Both the position numbers and the translations under genes were made by a program. Source: Noviherbaspirillum galbum (GTDB lineage: Bacteria; Pseudomonadota; Gammaproteobacteria; Burkholderiales; Burkholderiaceae_D). Taken from it: DNA of 64,000 nt. The stretch lies in NCBI RefSeq assembly GCF_010974945.1, contig NZ_JAAIVB010000085.1, positions 186,001 through 250,000 on the forward strand, read 5' to 3'. A model generated the notes under the pieces. It had not been told where the DNA came from. It ran no database searches and was given only the letters and a program-made list of their open reading frames with translations. How positions within the stretch are numbered: position 1 is the stretch's first letter; each line of letters begins with the position of its first letter. Positions 43,540-52,854 of the stretch are shown piece by piece.

Positions 43540-44061
43540 CTATTCGTGCGCGCCGTTCCAGAAGCCTTCATGGGCGTGCGCGGCCTCGTCTTCCAGCAGC
43601 GGGCCGATGACTTCGATGCGGCGCTGTCCTCGCGAGAACACTTCACGGCATGGCAGGGAAAAAGTTGGATTTTCCGGATGGCTTCCGGTGAGGCCAAGCA
43701 ACGCATGCTCGGAAAGTGCATAGACCACGCGGCCGATTCCCGTCCAATACACCGCGCCGGCGCACATGCAGCAAGGCTCGGCGCTCGTGTAGAGGGTGCA
43801 CCTGGCGAGTTGTTCCGGACCGAGCACGCGAGCGGCCTGTGCGACGGCAACCAGTTCCGCATGCTGCGTGGGATCGCCCTCCGGCGGCATCGAGTTGTTG
43901 ACCGCGGCGGCAATCACGTTGCCGGACTCGTCGGCCACCAAAGCGGCGAACGGATGGCGTCCGCGGTCCCGGGACTCATGAGACATGGCGATCGACTTGC
44001 GCAGCAACGCGATGTCGCGTTCCGACAAGCCGGAGGTTTCGGCGTTAGAAGAAGTTTCCAT
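43540..44061 (-). CDS. CDA-fold deaminase (guanine/nucleoside deaminase-like)
   Basis: 173-aa zinc deaminase. Ligands H67 and catalytic E69 (THAE-like TQHAEL), C97 and C100 (EPCCMC) are all present; 'VNNSMPPEGDPTQHAE' resembles the GuaD/guanine deaminase segment. It probably deaminates a purine or related amidine, giving ammonia. Start at METSSNAE (44061); a frame extension upstream overlaps the previous gene's end region and lacks homology. It is the last gene of the minus-strand series after ureidoglycolate lyase, 100 bp away. Confidence 0.87.
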   Translation of the reverse strand: METSSNAETSGLSERDIALLRKSIAMSHESRDRGRHPFAALVADESGNVIAAAVNNSMPPEGDPTQHAELVAVAQAARVLGPEQLARCTLYTSAEPCCMCAGAVYWTGIGRVVYALSEHALLGLTGSHPENPTFSLPCREVFSRGQRRIEVIGPLLEDEAAHAHEGFWNGAHE

Positions 44062-44161
44062 GTCTGCTCTAGATTCAGCGTATCGACGTCCTGTGTGCGA
44101 GCGCCACGATATCACAATGCCAGCAACGGGGACGTTGCCGGTTAAAGCTTCGGGCGGACCG

Positions 44162-44671
44162 TCATTCGAGGCCTGGAGCAACAAGCATGATTTCCTCGGG
44201 CGCCGCCAACTCCTGCGTATCCAGGCGGTAGCTTCCGCCTTCGATGACGGCAAAGCGGTCTCCGTCTTGCAAGGCGATCAGGCCGTGGTGCCAGCAATCG
44301 CGATGCAGGCTGATGGCTTGTCCGGGAGCGCTCAGAAACGCCTCGATGCGTTCCCATTCCGGCGCCGGCCCGCCAGGCGCCACCACCACGATGAAGCGCT
44401 GCCCATTCAAGGGAACGAAGACCTGGCTTGCGCGCCGGTGCCGCTCCAGGTTCGCCAGGCGCAGCGGAAACCGGCGCGCCGAGGCGACGTAAAGATGAAT
44501 CCTGGGGTCGCCGTCACCGGGGACGCCCCGGATGTCGAGGCTCGCGAGGTCGGCATGGCGCCGGGTAGTCCCGTCGTTGATCATTTCCGGCACGGCGTCT
44601 GCCGCGTCGATCACCACGCCGAACGGCGCAAAGGCCGCCTTGCTCAGATTTTGTACTGTCAATTCGCGCAT
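44162..44671 (-). CDS. allA: ureidoglycolate lyase
   Basis: 169-aa cupin-fold enzyme of the AllA family that splits ureidoglycolate to glyoxylate and urea, the last step of one allantoin route. Landmarks are 'LSKAAFAPFGVVIDA' at the start, 'RHRRASQVFVPLNGQRFIVVVAPG' around 75-100 and 'LHRDCWHHGLIAL'. Its ATG overlaps the stop of livF (TGATG), so it is translated with the ABC transporter, which suggests that the transporter carries a ureide or related N compound. Confidence 0.9.
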   Translation of the reverse strand: MRELTVQNLSKAAFAPFGVVIDAADAVPEMINDGTTRRHADLASLDIRGVPGDGDPRIHLYVASARRFPLRLANLERHRRASQVFVPLNGQRFIVVVAPGGPAPEWERIEAFLSAPGQAISLHRDCWHHGLIALQDGDRFAVIEGGSYRLDTQELAAPEEIMLVAPGLE

Positions 44672-45414
44672 CAGAAATTCAGTCCCAGCCATTGTTTGAC
44701 CTGCTCGTGCAGGTCGCCTTCGAAGTCCTTCCGCTGGCCCGCGGCGGTAATGCGACCAAGGCTGAGCACGTGCACCCGGTCCGACATCTTGACCACGCGC
44801 CGGACATTATGGTCGATCAGCAGGATTCCCATTCCCGCCTTGGCGAATCGTTCTATCCAGGTGAATACGCCTTCGGCCATGATAGGCGAGAGTCCGATGC
44901 TGGGTTCGTCGATCAGGCATAGCGTCGGCCGCTGCAGCCAGGCCTTCGCGAACTCGACCTGCTTTTGCTGCCCGCCCGAGAGGTCGCCCGCCTGGGCCCG
45001 GCGCTTCTCGCGCACCGTCGGGAAGGTGTCGAGCACCTCTTCATAGCGCTGCCTGAGCGTGTTCCCATATTTCCTGGCACGGCCCTGCATCGGCAGCAGC
45101 AGGTTTTCCTCCACGGTAAGGTAGGGGAACAGGCTCGATTCCTGCGGGATGCAGCAGATGCCATGGTCGATCAGCTTGTGGGGCGCGATGCCGCTGATGT
45201 CCTGCTCGCCGAAGCGCACGCTGCCTTCCTTGGGCGCGAGGAAACCGCAGATGGTCTTGACCACGGTCGACTTGCCGGCGCCGTTCAAGCCGATCAGGCC
45301 GCTGATTTCACCGGCATGCACTTCGAGCGAAACATCGCGCAGGACGTCGATGTCCTGCGCATAGCCGGCGGTCACCTTGTCGAGAAAAAGCAGGCGCTCA
45401 GATATTTCAGGCAT
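44671..45414 (-). CDS. livF: ABC transporter ATP-binding protein (LivF type)
   Basis: 247-aa ATPase. Walker A GLNGAGKST (about 42-50), signature LSGGQQKQVEFA (about 143-154), Walker B LCLIDEPSIGLSP, His-loop IDHNVRR. It is LivF-like (short arm, 'LNFYGVIDHNV' type end). It starts inside the last bases of the livG gene (8-bp overlap) and ends at the start of allA. It energises the permease pair encoded upstream. Confidence 0.93.
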   Translation of the reverse strand: MPEISERLLFLDKVTAGYAQDIDVLRDVSLEVHAGEISGLIGLNGAGKSTVVKTICGFLAPKEGSVRFGEQDISGIAPHKLIDHGICCIPQESSLFPYLTVEENLLLPMQGRARKYGNTLRQRYEEVLDTFPTVREKRRAQAGDLSGGQQKQVEFAKAWLQRPTLCLIDEPSIGLSPIMAEGVFTWIERFAKAGMGILLIDHNVRRVVKMSDRVHVLSLGRITAAGQRKDFEGDLHEQVKQWLGLNF

Positions 45415-46129
45415 GGCTGGCGTTCCCCAGGTAGGCTTCGATGACGGGCGCGCTTTCCAGCACCGCGCGGGTCGGACCTTCGGCGATCACGCGCCCCAGG
45501 TTCATGCATACCGCGCGCTGGCAAAGGTCGACGACGATGGGCATGTCGTGGCTGACAAGGACGAAGGTCTGGCCGAGCGCATGCCGCCGGCGGATGAAGT
45601 CCGCCATGGTTTCGCGCATGACCGGATGGACCGCCGCAAACGGTTCGTCGAGCAGGGCGATGCGCGGCGGCTTGATGAAGCACATGCCGAATTCCAGCAG
45701 CTTGCGCTGGCCGCCGGACAGCGAGCCGGCATCGAGGTATTGCACATGGGTCAGGGTCAGCTCTTCCAGCAGCGCCGCCGCGCGGCTGGCGGCCTCCCGT
45801 TCCGACAGGTCCATCGCCATGCCGGCCACGAGCAGGTTGTCGAAGCAGGAGATGCGGGGGAATACCCGGGTCATCTGGAACATGCGGAGCAAGCCCCTGC
45901 GGGCCAGTTGCACCGTGCTCATGCGCGTTACGTTCTGGTCCGCGAACCAGATCTCGCCGGCATCCGGCGCAAGGAAGCCCGACAGCATGTTCAGCACCGT
46001 CGTCTTGCCCGAACCGTTGGGGCCGACCAGGCCGAGTATCTCGCCGGCTTGGACGGTGATGTCTACCTTGTCGACTGCGGCCACGCCGCCAAAGTGCTTG
46101 GACAGGCCGTTGGTCTTGAGCAGCGTCAT
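45407..46129 (-). CDS. livG: ABC transporter ATP-binding protein (LivG type)
   Basis: 240-aa ATPase from ATG 46129 (MTLLKTNGLSKHFGG). Walker A GPNGSGKTT, the LivG-type insertion 'LLRMFQMTRVFPRISCFDNLLV', signature LSGGQRKLLEFGM, Walker B 'RIALLDEPFAAVHP' and the C-terminal stretch 'GRVIAEGPTRAVLESAPVIEAYLG' are seen. An upstream in-frame extension to 46198 lies within the livM gene and is discounted; ATG 46129 overlaps the livM stop (ATGA at 46126). Confidence 0.93.
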   Translation of the reverse strand: MTLLKTNGLSKHFGGVAAVDKVDITVQAGEILGLVGPNGSGKTTVLNMLSGFLAPDAGEIWFADQNVTRMSTVQLARRGLLRMFQMTRVFPRISCFDNLLVAGMAMDLSEREAASRAAALLEELTLTHVQYLDAGSLSGGQRKLLEFGMCFIKPPRIALLDEPFAAVHPVMRETMADFIRRRHALGQTFVLVSHDMPIVVDLCQRAVCMNLGRVIAEGPTRAVLESAPVIEAYLGNASHA

Positions 46130-47121
46130 GACATTTCTCCGGCGGATTTCGTGGCTGCGGCCGAGGCATCCCTGGCGTGCGCGCTCTTTCCTTGCCAATA
46201 GGTGACCATCCCCCAGAGGCCGGTGCGGAAGAAGCGGGCGAAGATGATCACCACGATGGCAAAGACGATCATCTGGATATTGCCGAAGTCACGCAGCCAC
46301 TCCGAGGCGAGGTAGACCAGCAGCGCGCCGATGAGGGAGCCGGCCAGGGTGCCGATGCCGCCGATGACCACCATGGAAATCACCAGGCCGGTCTGCAGCA
46401 GCAAGCCCATCTCCGGGCTGACCAGCTGGCTGAAGGTGCCGTAAAGCGAACCGGCAAAGCCGCAGATCGCGCACGAGATCGCAAAGGCCAGCGTCTTGTA
46501 GCGCACGACGTCGATGCCGCGCGTCTCGGCGCCGATTTCATCGTCGCGGATCGCCAGCCAGAAACGGCCGGTTCGCCGGTTCATCAAGACATACACGCCG
46601 CATACCGCCAGCAGCAGGACCGCCAGGAAAAGGTAGTAGTACCCGAGCCGGCTTTCCATCAGGGTCGGCACGTTGAGTCCCTGGTCGCCGCGCGTGAATT
46701 CATGCGAGTTGCCGATCACGACACGCGCAATTTCCGCGAAGGACAAGGTCGTCAAGGCCAGATACGGTCCCTTCAGGCGTAAGGCGATCCTGCCCAGCGC
46801 CCAGCCGACGATCGCGGTGACGACGATCGCGGCGGGGATGCCGATGGCAAGCGGCACCTTCCAGTGGTAATTGAGCAGCGCCGTGACATAGGCGCCCAGC
46901 ATGGCGAAGGCCGCAGGGGCCAGCGAGAACTGGCCGGTGAATCCCGCCAGCAGGTTCCAGCCCAGCGAGAGCAGGGCGAAATACATGCTCACGATCAGGA
47001 TGCCCAGCGTATAGGAATTCGTCACCGCGAGCGGCAGCAGCGCCAGGACGAACAATACGGCGAGCGCCGCCCGGAAGTCGGTGCGCAGGCGGTTGGACCA
47101 GAGATTGCGGATGGTGCTCAT
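46126..47121 (-). CDS. livM: ABC transporter permease (LivM type)
   Basis: 331-aa inner-membrane permease with about nine helices. 'LGWNLLAGFTGQFSLAPAAFAMLGAYVTALL' is the LivM signature with the Q-loop contact region; 'FARFFRTGLWG' ends the last helix. It overlaps the livH stop by four bases (47118-47121) and the livG start by four. Substrate is probably a small amide, urea-like compound or amino acid. Confidence 0.92.
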   Translation of the reverse strand: MSTIRNLWSNRLRTDFRAALAVLFVLALLPLAVTNSYTLGILIVSMYFALLSLGWNLLAGFTGQFSLAPAAFAMLGAYVTALLNYHWKVPLAIGIPAAIVVTAIVGWALGRIALRLKGPYLALTTLSFAEIARVVIGNSHEFTRGDQGLNVPTLMESRLGYYYLFLAVLLLAVCGVYVLMNRRTGRFWLAIRDDEIGAETRGIDVVRYKTLAFAISCAICGFAGSLYGTFSQLVSPEMGLLLQTGLVISMVVIGGIGTLAGSLIGALLVYLASEWLRDFGNIQMIVFAIVVIIFARFFRTGLWGMVTYWQGKSAHARDASAAATKSAGEMS

Positions 47122-48008
47122 ACTTCGCGTCCCTTCTCGCCGAGGAGGCCTTGCGGCCGGAACAGGAGGACCAGGATCAGCACCAGCAGGCCGAAGGCAT
47201 CGCGGTAGTCATAGGAAACATACACGGCGAAGAACGATTCCAGCACCCCGAGCAGGAGCGCCGCCGCCATGCTGCCCCAGATCGATCCCATGCCGCCAAG
47301 CACCACGATCACATACGATTTGAGCGCCGGGAAGGCGCCGACGTCGGGCGCGGGGTTGATGGCCGGGGCAAGCAGGCCGCCGGCGAGCGCGGCCAGCATG
47401 CCGGAGATGGCAAAGATCAGGCTGGTGGCGCGCGTGGCGTCGATGCCTGCCAGCGATGCGCCCAGCCTGTTCTGCGCGACCGCCTGGATCTGCCGGCCCC
47501 ATAGCGAACGCTTGATGAACAAGGCCAGGCCCACCAGGATGACGAGCGACAGCCCGGCGGCGATGAGCTTCTGGCCGTTGAGCATCACCGGACCGATCAC
47601 GAAGCGCGAGGTGTCGATCAATGTCGGGCCGCGGAAGGGATAGGGGCCGACGACCTTGTCGACCAGGTTGATGAGCAGCAGGGACAGGCCGAAGGTCACC
47701 ACGACCGCATATTCGTCCTTCATGATGCTCCAGCTTCCGTAGCCGGCGTACAGGGGCCGCATCAGCAGCCGTTCCACCAGCCAGCCAAGCGCGGCGCCGC
47801 CGGCGGCGGCCAGCGGCAAGGCGATCCAGGGCGATACGCCGAGCTTCAGCGATATCAGGACATAAGCGTAGGCCCCGACCATGTAGAACTCGCCGTGCGC
47901 GAAGTTCACGATCTTCAGCACGCCGAAGATCATCGCCAGGCCCACCGCCATCAGCGCGTAGAAGAGGCCGATGATCAAGCCATTGATGAAAAGATCAGCC
48001 GCCAGCAT
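47118..48008 (-). CDS. livH: ABC transporter permease (LivH type)
   Basis: 296-aa permease with about eight helices. 'LFINGLIIGLFYALMAVGLAMIFGVLKIVNFAHGEFYMVGAY' opens the protein and is diagnostic for the LivH family. ATG 48008 has GGAGGAA 5-6 bp upstream; the open frame before it, up to 48236, overlaps the binding-protein gene and is non-coding. It ends in GEKGREV at the livM start. Confidence 0.93.
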   Translation of the reverse strand: MLAADLFINGLIIGLFYALMAVGLAMIFGVLKIVNFAHGEFYMVGAYAYVLISLKLGVSPWIALPLAAAGGAALGWLVERLLMRPLYAGYGSWSIMKDEYAVVVTFGLSLLLINLVDKVVGPYPFRGPTLIDTSRFVIGPVMLNGQKLIAAGLSLVILVGLALFIKRSLWGRQIQAVAQNRLGASLAGIDATRATSLIFAISGMLAALAGGLLAPAINPAPDVGAFPALKSYVIVVLGGMGSIWGSMAAALLLGVLESFFAVYVSYDYRDAFGLLVLILVLLFRPQGLLGEKGREV

Positions 48009-48109
48009 CAGTTCCTCCACCAAGCAGAATCGAAAAAGCCCGCTGAACCAGTCCGCATGCTCCGGACGAAGCGAGAGCCCCACCCCGCGGCGGGATGGGG
48101 GACCATCGT

Positions 48110-49321
48110 CTATTTGGCCGGCTTGACCAGCTTGCTGACGTCGAGCTTTCCACCCGGAGGCTGGATCAGGACTGACTCGGCGATGGGCTGGTTTACCGCC
48201 GTGAGCTGATAGTTCACGTAGGGAATGTCGACCCACTGCTGGAACTTGTAGCCCGGTTCCTTCGAAAACTGGAAGGTGCCGCGCGCCCCGTTGAAGGTCA
48301 TGCCTTGCATGGTCTTGATGATGGCTTCAGGTTCGGCGCTCTTACCCTGCTTGATCGCATCGACGATCAGCAGCAGGGAATCGGCCGCCTGGAAGATCAG
48401 CCGGTTGGGGTCGTTCTTGGTGCGCTTCTTGTATTCGGCGGCGATCTTCTGGCCCATGTCCGGCATCGCCATCTTGGGGTGATACAGGCCGAACGACACC
48501 ATGTACTTGCCGGCGTCCTTCACGTTCTGCCAGAAGTCGGGATAGTCGGCGATGCCGGCGCCATCGTAGCTCCATGTCTTCGCGCTCGGCGCAACGCCTT
48601 GCTCGTAGAGCTGGTTCATCACGATGTAGGCCGCGGGCGGCAGCATGATGTTGATGACCATGTCCGGCGGATTGGCGCGCAAGGCGAGGATGGCCGGCGT
48701 GAAATCCTTGCCGGCGCGGTCCAGGGTTTCGTACTTGAAGTCGACGTTCGGCGCCTTGGCCTTGATGAGTTCGGCCATCAGCTTCGCCTGCCCGATGCCG
48801 TAGTCGGTATTTTCTGCGAACGCGACCACGCGCTTGACGCCCATCGCGGCGATGGTTTCCGCCATGGCGGTGGAAACGCGAGTGTTGTAGTTGGACGGGT
48901 TAAAGACTTCCGGATAGCCCTTCTTGCGGATGTCGTCCGACCAGCAGTTGGTGTTGACGTAGGGGACGTGCGAGCGGTGCGCCACTTCCATTTCCGCCAG
49001 GCAGACGGAGCTCTGGTGGCCGCCCGCGATGGCGACGACCTTGTCCTTGGAGATGAGCTTCTCGCTGGCGGCGCGGCCCTTTTCGGGGATGCCCTGGTTA
49101 TCTTCGTAGACCAGCTTGATCTGGCGGCCCAGCACGCCGCCCTGGGCGTTGATCATGTCTTTGACGATCTCCACGCCGTCCTTGACCTGCGTGCCCTGCA
49201 CGACCGAGCCGGGAGGCGACTGGGCGATGCTGATGCCGATGGCGATCGGGTCGGCAGCGACCGCGTTGCCGCCGGCGAGAAGGGCGAATGGGGATAAAGC
49301 AAGCAATGCGAACCGTTTCAT
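48110..49321 (-). CDS. ABC transporter substrate-binding protein (LivK/UrtA-like)
   Basis: 403-aa periplasmic binding protein. Signal peptide MKRFALLALSPFALLAGGNAVA, then ADPIAIGISIAQSPPGSVVQ, the first strand of a type 1 fold. 'IKLVYEDNQGIPEKGRAASEKLI' is typical. It is the first gene of the operon (livK-H-M-G-F-allA). The strong ribosome site AGGAG and an A-rich spacer precede it; a 9+5-bp hairpin lies 28 bp upstream. The substrate is probably a ureide, amide or amino acid. Confidence 0.92.
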   Translation of the reverse strand: MKRFALLALSPFALLAGGNAVAADPIAIGISIAQSPPGSVVQGTQVKDGVEIVKDMINAQGGVLGRQIKLVYEDNQGIPEKGRAASEKLISKDKVVAIAGGHQSSVCLAEMEVAHRSHVPYVNTNCWSDDIRKKGYPEVFNPSNYNTRVSTAMAETIAAMGVKRVVAFAENTDYGIGQAKLMAELIKAKAPNVDFKYETLDRAGKDFTPAILALRANPPDMVINIMLPPAAYIVMNQLYEQGVAPSAKTWSYDGAGIADYPDFWQNVKDAGKYMVSFGLYHPKMAMPDMGQKIAAEYKKRTKNDPNRLIFQAADSLLLIVDAIKQGKSAEPEAIIKTMQGMTFNGARGTFQFSKEPGYKFQQWVDIPYVNYQLTAVNQPIAESVLIQPPGGKLDVSKLVKPAK

Positions 49322-49348
49322 TCCTGTCTCCTTTTTTTAAGCTGGAAT

Positions 49349-49389
49349 TTCTGCCATCCGGCCAGATGCTGCCGGCCGCCATGGCAGAA
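49349..49389 (-). promoter_or_regulatory. hairpin/dyad upstream of the livK-like gene
   Basis: TTCTGCCAT (49349-49357) pairs with ATGGCAGAA (49381-49389), and inside CCGGC (49358-49362) pairs with GCCGG (49371-49375). The dyad is 28 bp upstream of the binding-protein start, with AAAAAAAGGAG in between on the minus strand. It is either an operator or a 5'-UTR stem-loop that controls translation; it lacks the T-tract of a terminator. Confidence 0.55.
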
Positions 49390-49565
49390 GCGAAACCACG
49401 TCACAACCTTCCACTTCATCTTGGTACGCTGCCCTCCCGCGCATGCTGCATGGGGTTCGCCGGGGTGGCTAAAAAGTTTCCAAGCTAACACACAATGTTT
49501 GCGTCAGTCCTCCTTCTCGCTGCCGGGCTTGCTTTTCGTCATATCGTGAGCGCCATCAAATTCGC

Positions 49566-50777
49566 TCAGGTTTGCGAAAGCGCCACAGGCTGGCGCTGGC
49601 CCGATGCGGCAATCAGCGCCAGCATGGCGGCAATGATTGCGCATCCGGCGACCTGGATGATGCCGGCGTTCGCCCATCCGAAGTTCTCCTTCAGCAGGCC
49701 AAGCAGATAGCCCGCGAATGCCGCCGGGATGTAGAGGCTGGCTACGAACAGGCCCGACGCATGCGCCGCGTTTTCACGCTTGACCGACTTGATGATGCCC
49801 GCCGAAAGATTCGAGTACACCATGCCGCTGATGGCGCCGCCGAACACGAACGAGAAGACGATATGCAAGGTCAGCGACTTGCCGAGTCCGGCGAAAAGAA
49901 TGCCTCCGGACAGGGCCGAGATGACCAGGGAAATGAACAGCAGCCGGCGGTAATCGTATTTGTCGCCGAGCCAGCCGCCAAACAGGGAGAGCAGGGCGCC
50001 GAAGCCGTAGAAACTGACCGCAAGGCCTGCTTCCTTGGGCGTGAAACCCAGGCCGTCGCGCAGGAAGGTGGGATACAGGCCAAGATAGCCGTAGATCGCC
50101 AGGCCGGCAAAGACCGTTGCGAGGGCAAGCGTCATCGGCGTCTTGTCCCAGATCGTGTCGGCCAGGCCTTGCTCGACCACGGCGCCGGTCTCTTGCTGGG
50201 ACGCCTGGACTTCGGTGAACCATGGCTTCACGAACAACAGGATGAGGACCAGCGCGCCGGCGCCGGACAGGCCGAACACGATGAAGGGCATCTGCCATTG
50301 CGTCGCGCCAAGGATGGCCGCGCCCAGGTTGGGGCCAATGATCGCGCCGATGCCGAAGGTGAAGTTGAGCGAGCTTGCCGCGACCGCGCGGTGCTGCAGG
50401 AAGTAAGTCGTGCCGATCGCCAGCAGCGCGGTCAGCTGCATCGCTTCGCCAAGGCCGGAGACGAAGCGGTACAGCAGCAGGTCAGGCATGCCCTTGGCAT
50501 AGGCGGTGAAATAGGTCGCCACCGAGAAGATCACCAGGCCCATGACTACCACCGCGCGACGTGACATCTTAGCCAGCATGTACCCCGTCGGGATGCCCGC
50601 GACCCCCATCCCAAGCGTGAATACCGTCGCCGCCAGCCCGACCTGCGGCAAGCTCAGCCCGAGCGCCTTGCGCACGTCCGGTGCGAGCACGGAAAACAGC
50701 TGCCGGTCCATGGCGTTGATCACGTACGACAGCAGCAGGATGATGAACATCCCAAGTGCGGCTTTGTGCTTGTTCAT
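49566..50777 (-). CDS. MFS transporter (12-TM)
   Basis: 403-aa major facilitator of the anion/organic acid type. It has about twelve helices with a cytoplasmic loop of moderate length after helix 6 ('TEVQASQQETGAVVEQGLAD'). The MFS signature in loop 2-3 is degenerate ('GYMLAKMSRRAVVVMG'). It probably imports a dicarboxylate, imide or ureide used by the next genes. It is 70 bp downstream of the asparaginase-family gene in the same direction. Confidence 0.9.
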   Translation of the reverse strand: MNKHKAALGMFIILLLSYVINAMDRQLFSVLAPDVRKALGLSLPQVGLAATVFTLGMGVAGIPTGYMLAKMSRRAVVVMGLVIFSVATYFTAYAKGMPDLLLYRFVSGLGEAMQLTALLAIGTTYFLQHRAVAASSLNFTFGIGAIIGPNLGAAILGATQWQMPFIVFGLSGAGALVLILLFVKPWFTEVQASQQETGAVVEQGLADTIWDKTPMTLALATVFAGLAIYGYLGLYPTFLRDGLGFTPKEAGLAVSFYGFGALLSLFGGWLGDKYDYRRLLFISLVISALSGGILFAGLGKSLTLHIVFSFVFGGAISGMVYSNLSAGIIKSVKRENAAHASGLFVASLYIPAAFAGYLLGLLKENFGWANAGIIQVAGCAIIAAMLALIAASGQRQPVALSQT

Positions 50778-50847
50778 GTTTCGTCTCCATCCGAGTGGGT
50801 TGTGTGCCGGGTTTCCGGCTTGTCGTTATGTCCGCGCCGTCGCCGCG

Positions 50848-51864
50848 CTAGTCAGGCGTTTCGACGAGCGGGGTGTTGCTTCGTGCATGAAAGGCGTCAC
50901 GCAGGGCGTCGCCCGACAGGCCGTTGGCGATGAGCAGCCGCAGTAGCAGGCAGGCCTTGCCTGCGGTCAGGTATCCACCTGGAATCGCGCCGCGGGCAAT
51001 CAGGTCCATTTCGGAGCCCTTGAATCCATAGGTGCCCTGGAACACCGGGCCGGCCTGGACCCGGGTCGACAGCACGACCGGCATCACGGCGGCGAGCGCT
51101 TCCACCTTGTCGGCAACCCGCGCCGGAAGATGGCCGGCGCCCATCGCTTCGATGACCGCGCCGCGGTAGCCGAGGCCGGGAAGGGCGTCGAGCAGGCGGC
51201 CGTCGTCACCGAGCGGAATCGTCACCAGGGCGACGCCGGTAGCATCGGCGTCGGCTGGGCGTGCCAGCGCCTGCAGGCGGGGCAGGCGGGCATACCGGTG
51301 CACCCGTCCTTCGATGACGCGCCCGAAGGGACCGAACCCCGGCGAGGTGAAGGCAGAGGGCAGGGCGGTGTGCGACTTTTGCACGCGGCTTCCGGCATGG
51401 ATTTCATCGTTGAGCACGGCTACCGCGCCGAGGCCGGCGGAGGCTGTGGAACTCGCGACCGTCACCGCCGCCAGCAGGTTGGCCGGGCCATCCGCGCCCG
51501 GGGCCGCGGGGCCGCGCATGGCGCCCGTCACCACGACCGGGTTGTCGGACTTCACCAGCATGTCGAGGATGAAAGCCGTGTCTTCGATGGTATCCGTGCC
51601 TTGCACCACGACCGCGCCCATGAAGTCCGTGGCCATGCGCCCGTCGACCAGGTCGGCGATCCGGACGAGGTCGCCAAGCGACAGGGAGGCGCCAGGCATC
51701 ATCGAATACGAGACGACCTCCAGGTCCGCGCGCCGGGCAAGCTCGGGGACCGCGCGTACCAGGTCCTCACCGGTGAGCGTCGGGCTGATGCCGCCCGCCG
51801 GTCCGCCGCTGGTCATGGTGATGGTGCCGCCTGTTGAGACCAGCAATACTCGGCGCGGCGTCAT
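50848..51864 (-). CDS. asparaginase-family amidohydrolase
   Basis: 338-aa member of the bacterial L-asparaginase I/II fold. The catalytic Thr motif STGGTITM (T14) and the second motif QGTDTIEDTA (T90, D91) are intact, so it should hydrolyse a side-chain or half-amide to acid plus ammonia. ATG 51864 is chosen; it overlaps the stop of the upstream gene (51861-51864), which implies coupling with the deacetylase-fold hydrolase. In that context it may be a half-amidase rather than asparaginase. Confidence 0.9.
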   Translation of the reverse strand: MTPRRVLLVSTGGTITMTSGGPAGGISPTLTGEDLVRAVPELARRADLEVVSYSMMPGASLSLGDLVRIADLVDGRMATDFMGAVVVQGTDTIEDTAFILDMLVKSDNPVVVTGAMRGPAAPGADGPANLLAAVTVASSTASAGLGAVAVLNDEIHAGSRVQKSHTALPSAFTSPGFGPFGRVIEGRVHRYARLPRLQALARPADADATGVALVTIPLGDDGRLLDALPGLGYRGAVIEAMGAGHLPARVADKVEALAAVMPVVLSTRVQAGPVFQGTYGFKGSEMDLIARGAIPGGYLTAGKACLLLRLLIANGLSGDALRDAFHARSNTPLVETPD

Positions 51865-52784
51865 GCCTGTCCGCTCCCGGCCTGCGCCTTGTAGATATCG
51901 AGGATTTCCTCGCCGGTACACATGGCCACGCCCGGATGCGACAGGATGTAGTCATACAAGGCTTCGAGGTACTTGATGCGATGCGGCACCCCGGTGAGAT
52001 ACGGATGTATCGAGATGGCCATGACCCTGGGGATCGTCGCGCCCTCCTTGTAAAGCTGGTCGAACTGGTCCTTGCCGCGCCGGAATATCTCGTCGGAAGG
52101 CTGCTGCTGGATCGCCGACATCACGACGTCATTGATCTCCACCGTATAAGGCACCGAGATCATCTCGCCGCTCCGGGTCTTGATCGGCACCGGCTGGTCA
52201 TCCAGCACCCAGTCGGCCACATACTCGATGCCCGCTTCCGCCAGCAGGTCGATGGTCTCGGCGGTTTCAGTCAGGCCGGGGCTCTCCCAGCCGCGCGGCG
52301 TCTTGCCGGTGAACGCGCGGATGGCGTCGACCGTGCGGCGTATCGCCTGGGCCTGGTCTTCGACGCGGTGCATCGGCTTCTGCTCGAAGCCGTGACCCAT
52401 GAATTCCCAGCCCGCCTCCAGCGCCGCCTTGCACGCCGCCGGGTATTCGGTGCAGGTGGAGCCATTGAGCGCCAGCGTGGCGCGCATGCCGCGCGCCTTC
52501 AGCACCTCGACGAAGCGCCAGAACCCCACGCGCATGCCGTACTCGTGCCAGCACCAGTTGGGGACGTCGGGAAGCAGGGGCTGCCCCATCGGAGGAGGGA
52601 GAACGGTGCGCGGCATGGGGTTCTGCGGCAGCCAGTTCTCGATGTTGACGATGGTCCAGACCGCGACGCGCGCATTATCCGGGAGGACGAAAGGGCGGCG
52701 CTGCGAGATCGGCTCGTACCTGACGCGTTCGCGCGCGGTAGGACCGCCGGGCGCTTGCCCTGGTGTTTGCTCGGTCATCGGCAT
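51861..52784 (-). CDS. polysaccharide-deacetylase-fold hydrolase (PuuE/cyclic imidase-like)
   Basis: 307-aa member of the CE4/NodB fold in the PuuE-like branch, which includes allantoinases and a cyclic imide hydrolase of Pseudomonas. Landmarks are 'RVAVWTIVNIENWLP' at 40-54, 'GWEFMGHGFEQKPMH', 'TPRGWESPGLTETAETIDLL' and 'ISIHPYLTGVPHRIKYL'. The reaction could be ring opening of a cyclic imide or ureide. It is the first gene of a coupled pair with the asparaginase-type gene and is divergent from the IclR gene. Substrate is inferred only. Confidence 0.85.
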   Translation of the reverse strand: MPMTEQTPGQAPGGPTARERVRYEPISQRRPFVLPDNARVAVWTIVNIENWLPQNPMPRTVLPPPMGQPLLPDVPNWCWHEYGMRVGFWRFVEVLKARGMRATLALNGSTCTEYPAACKAALEAGWEFMGHGFEQKPMHRVEDQAQAIRRTVDAIRAFTGKTPRGWESPGLTETAETIDLLAEAGIEYVADWVLDDQPVPIKTRSGEMISVPYTVEINDVVMSAIQQQPSDEIFRRGKDQFDQLYKEGATIPRVMAISIHPYLTGVPHRIKYLEALYDYILSHPGVAMCTGEEILDIYKAQAGSGQA

Positions 52785-52841
52785 TCTCCTTGAATGGTGT
52801 CTTCGTTGCCTGTCGTGGACGCCCGCATGCGCAAGCTGCCG

Positions 52842-52854
52842 TCCACTATTTGGA
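52842..52854. promoter_or_regulatory. IclR box, copy 1 (near the hydrolase)
   Basis: TCCACTATTTGGA: 13 bp with inverted ends TCCA/TGGA, 57 bp upstream of the hydrolase start (52784, minus). An identical copy lies at 52959-52971. Probable site for the divergent IclR regulator. Confidence 0.65.

Noticed and set aside
50848-51864. Naming the gene ansA or ansB
   Set aside because: The operon context with an imidase-like hydrolase makes the substrate uncertain, so only the family is given.
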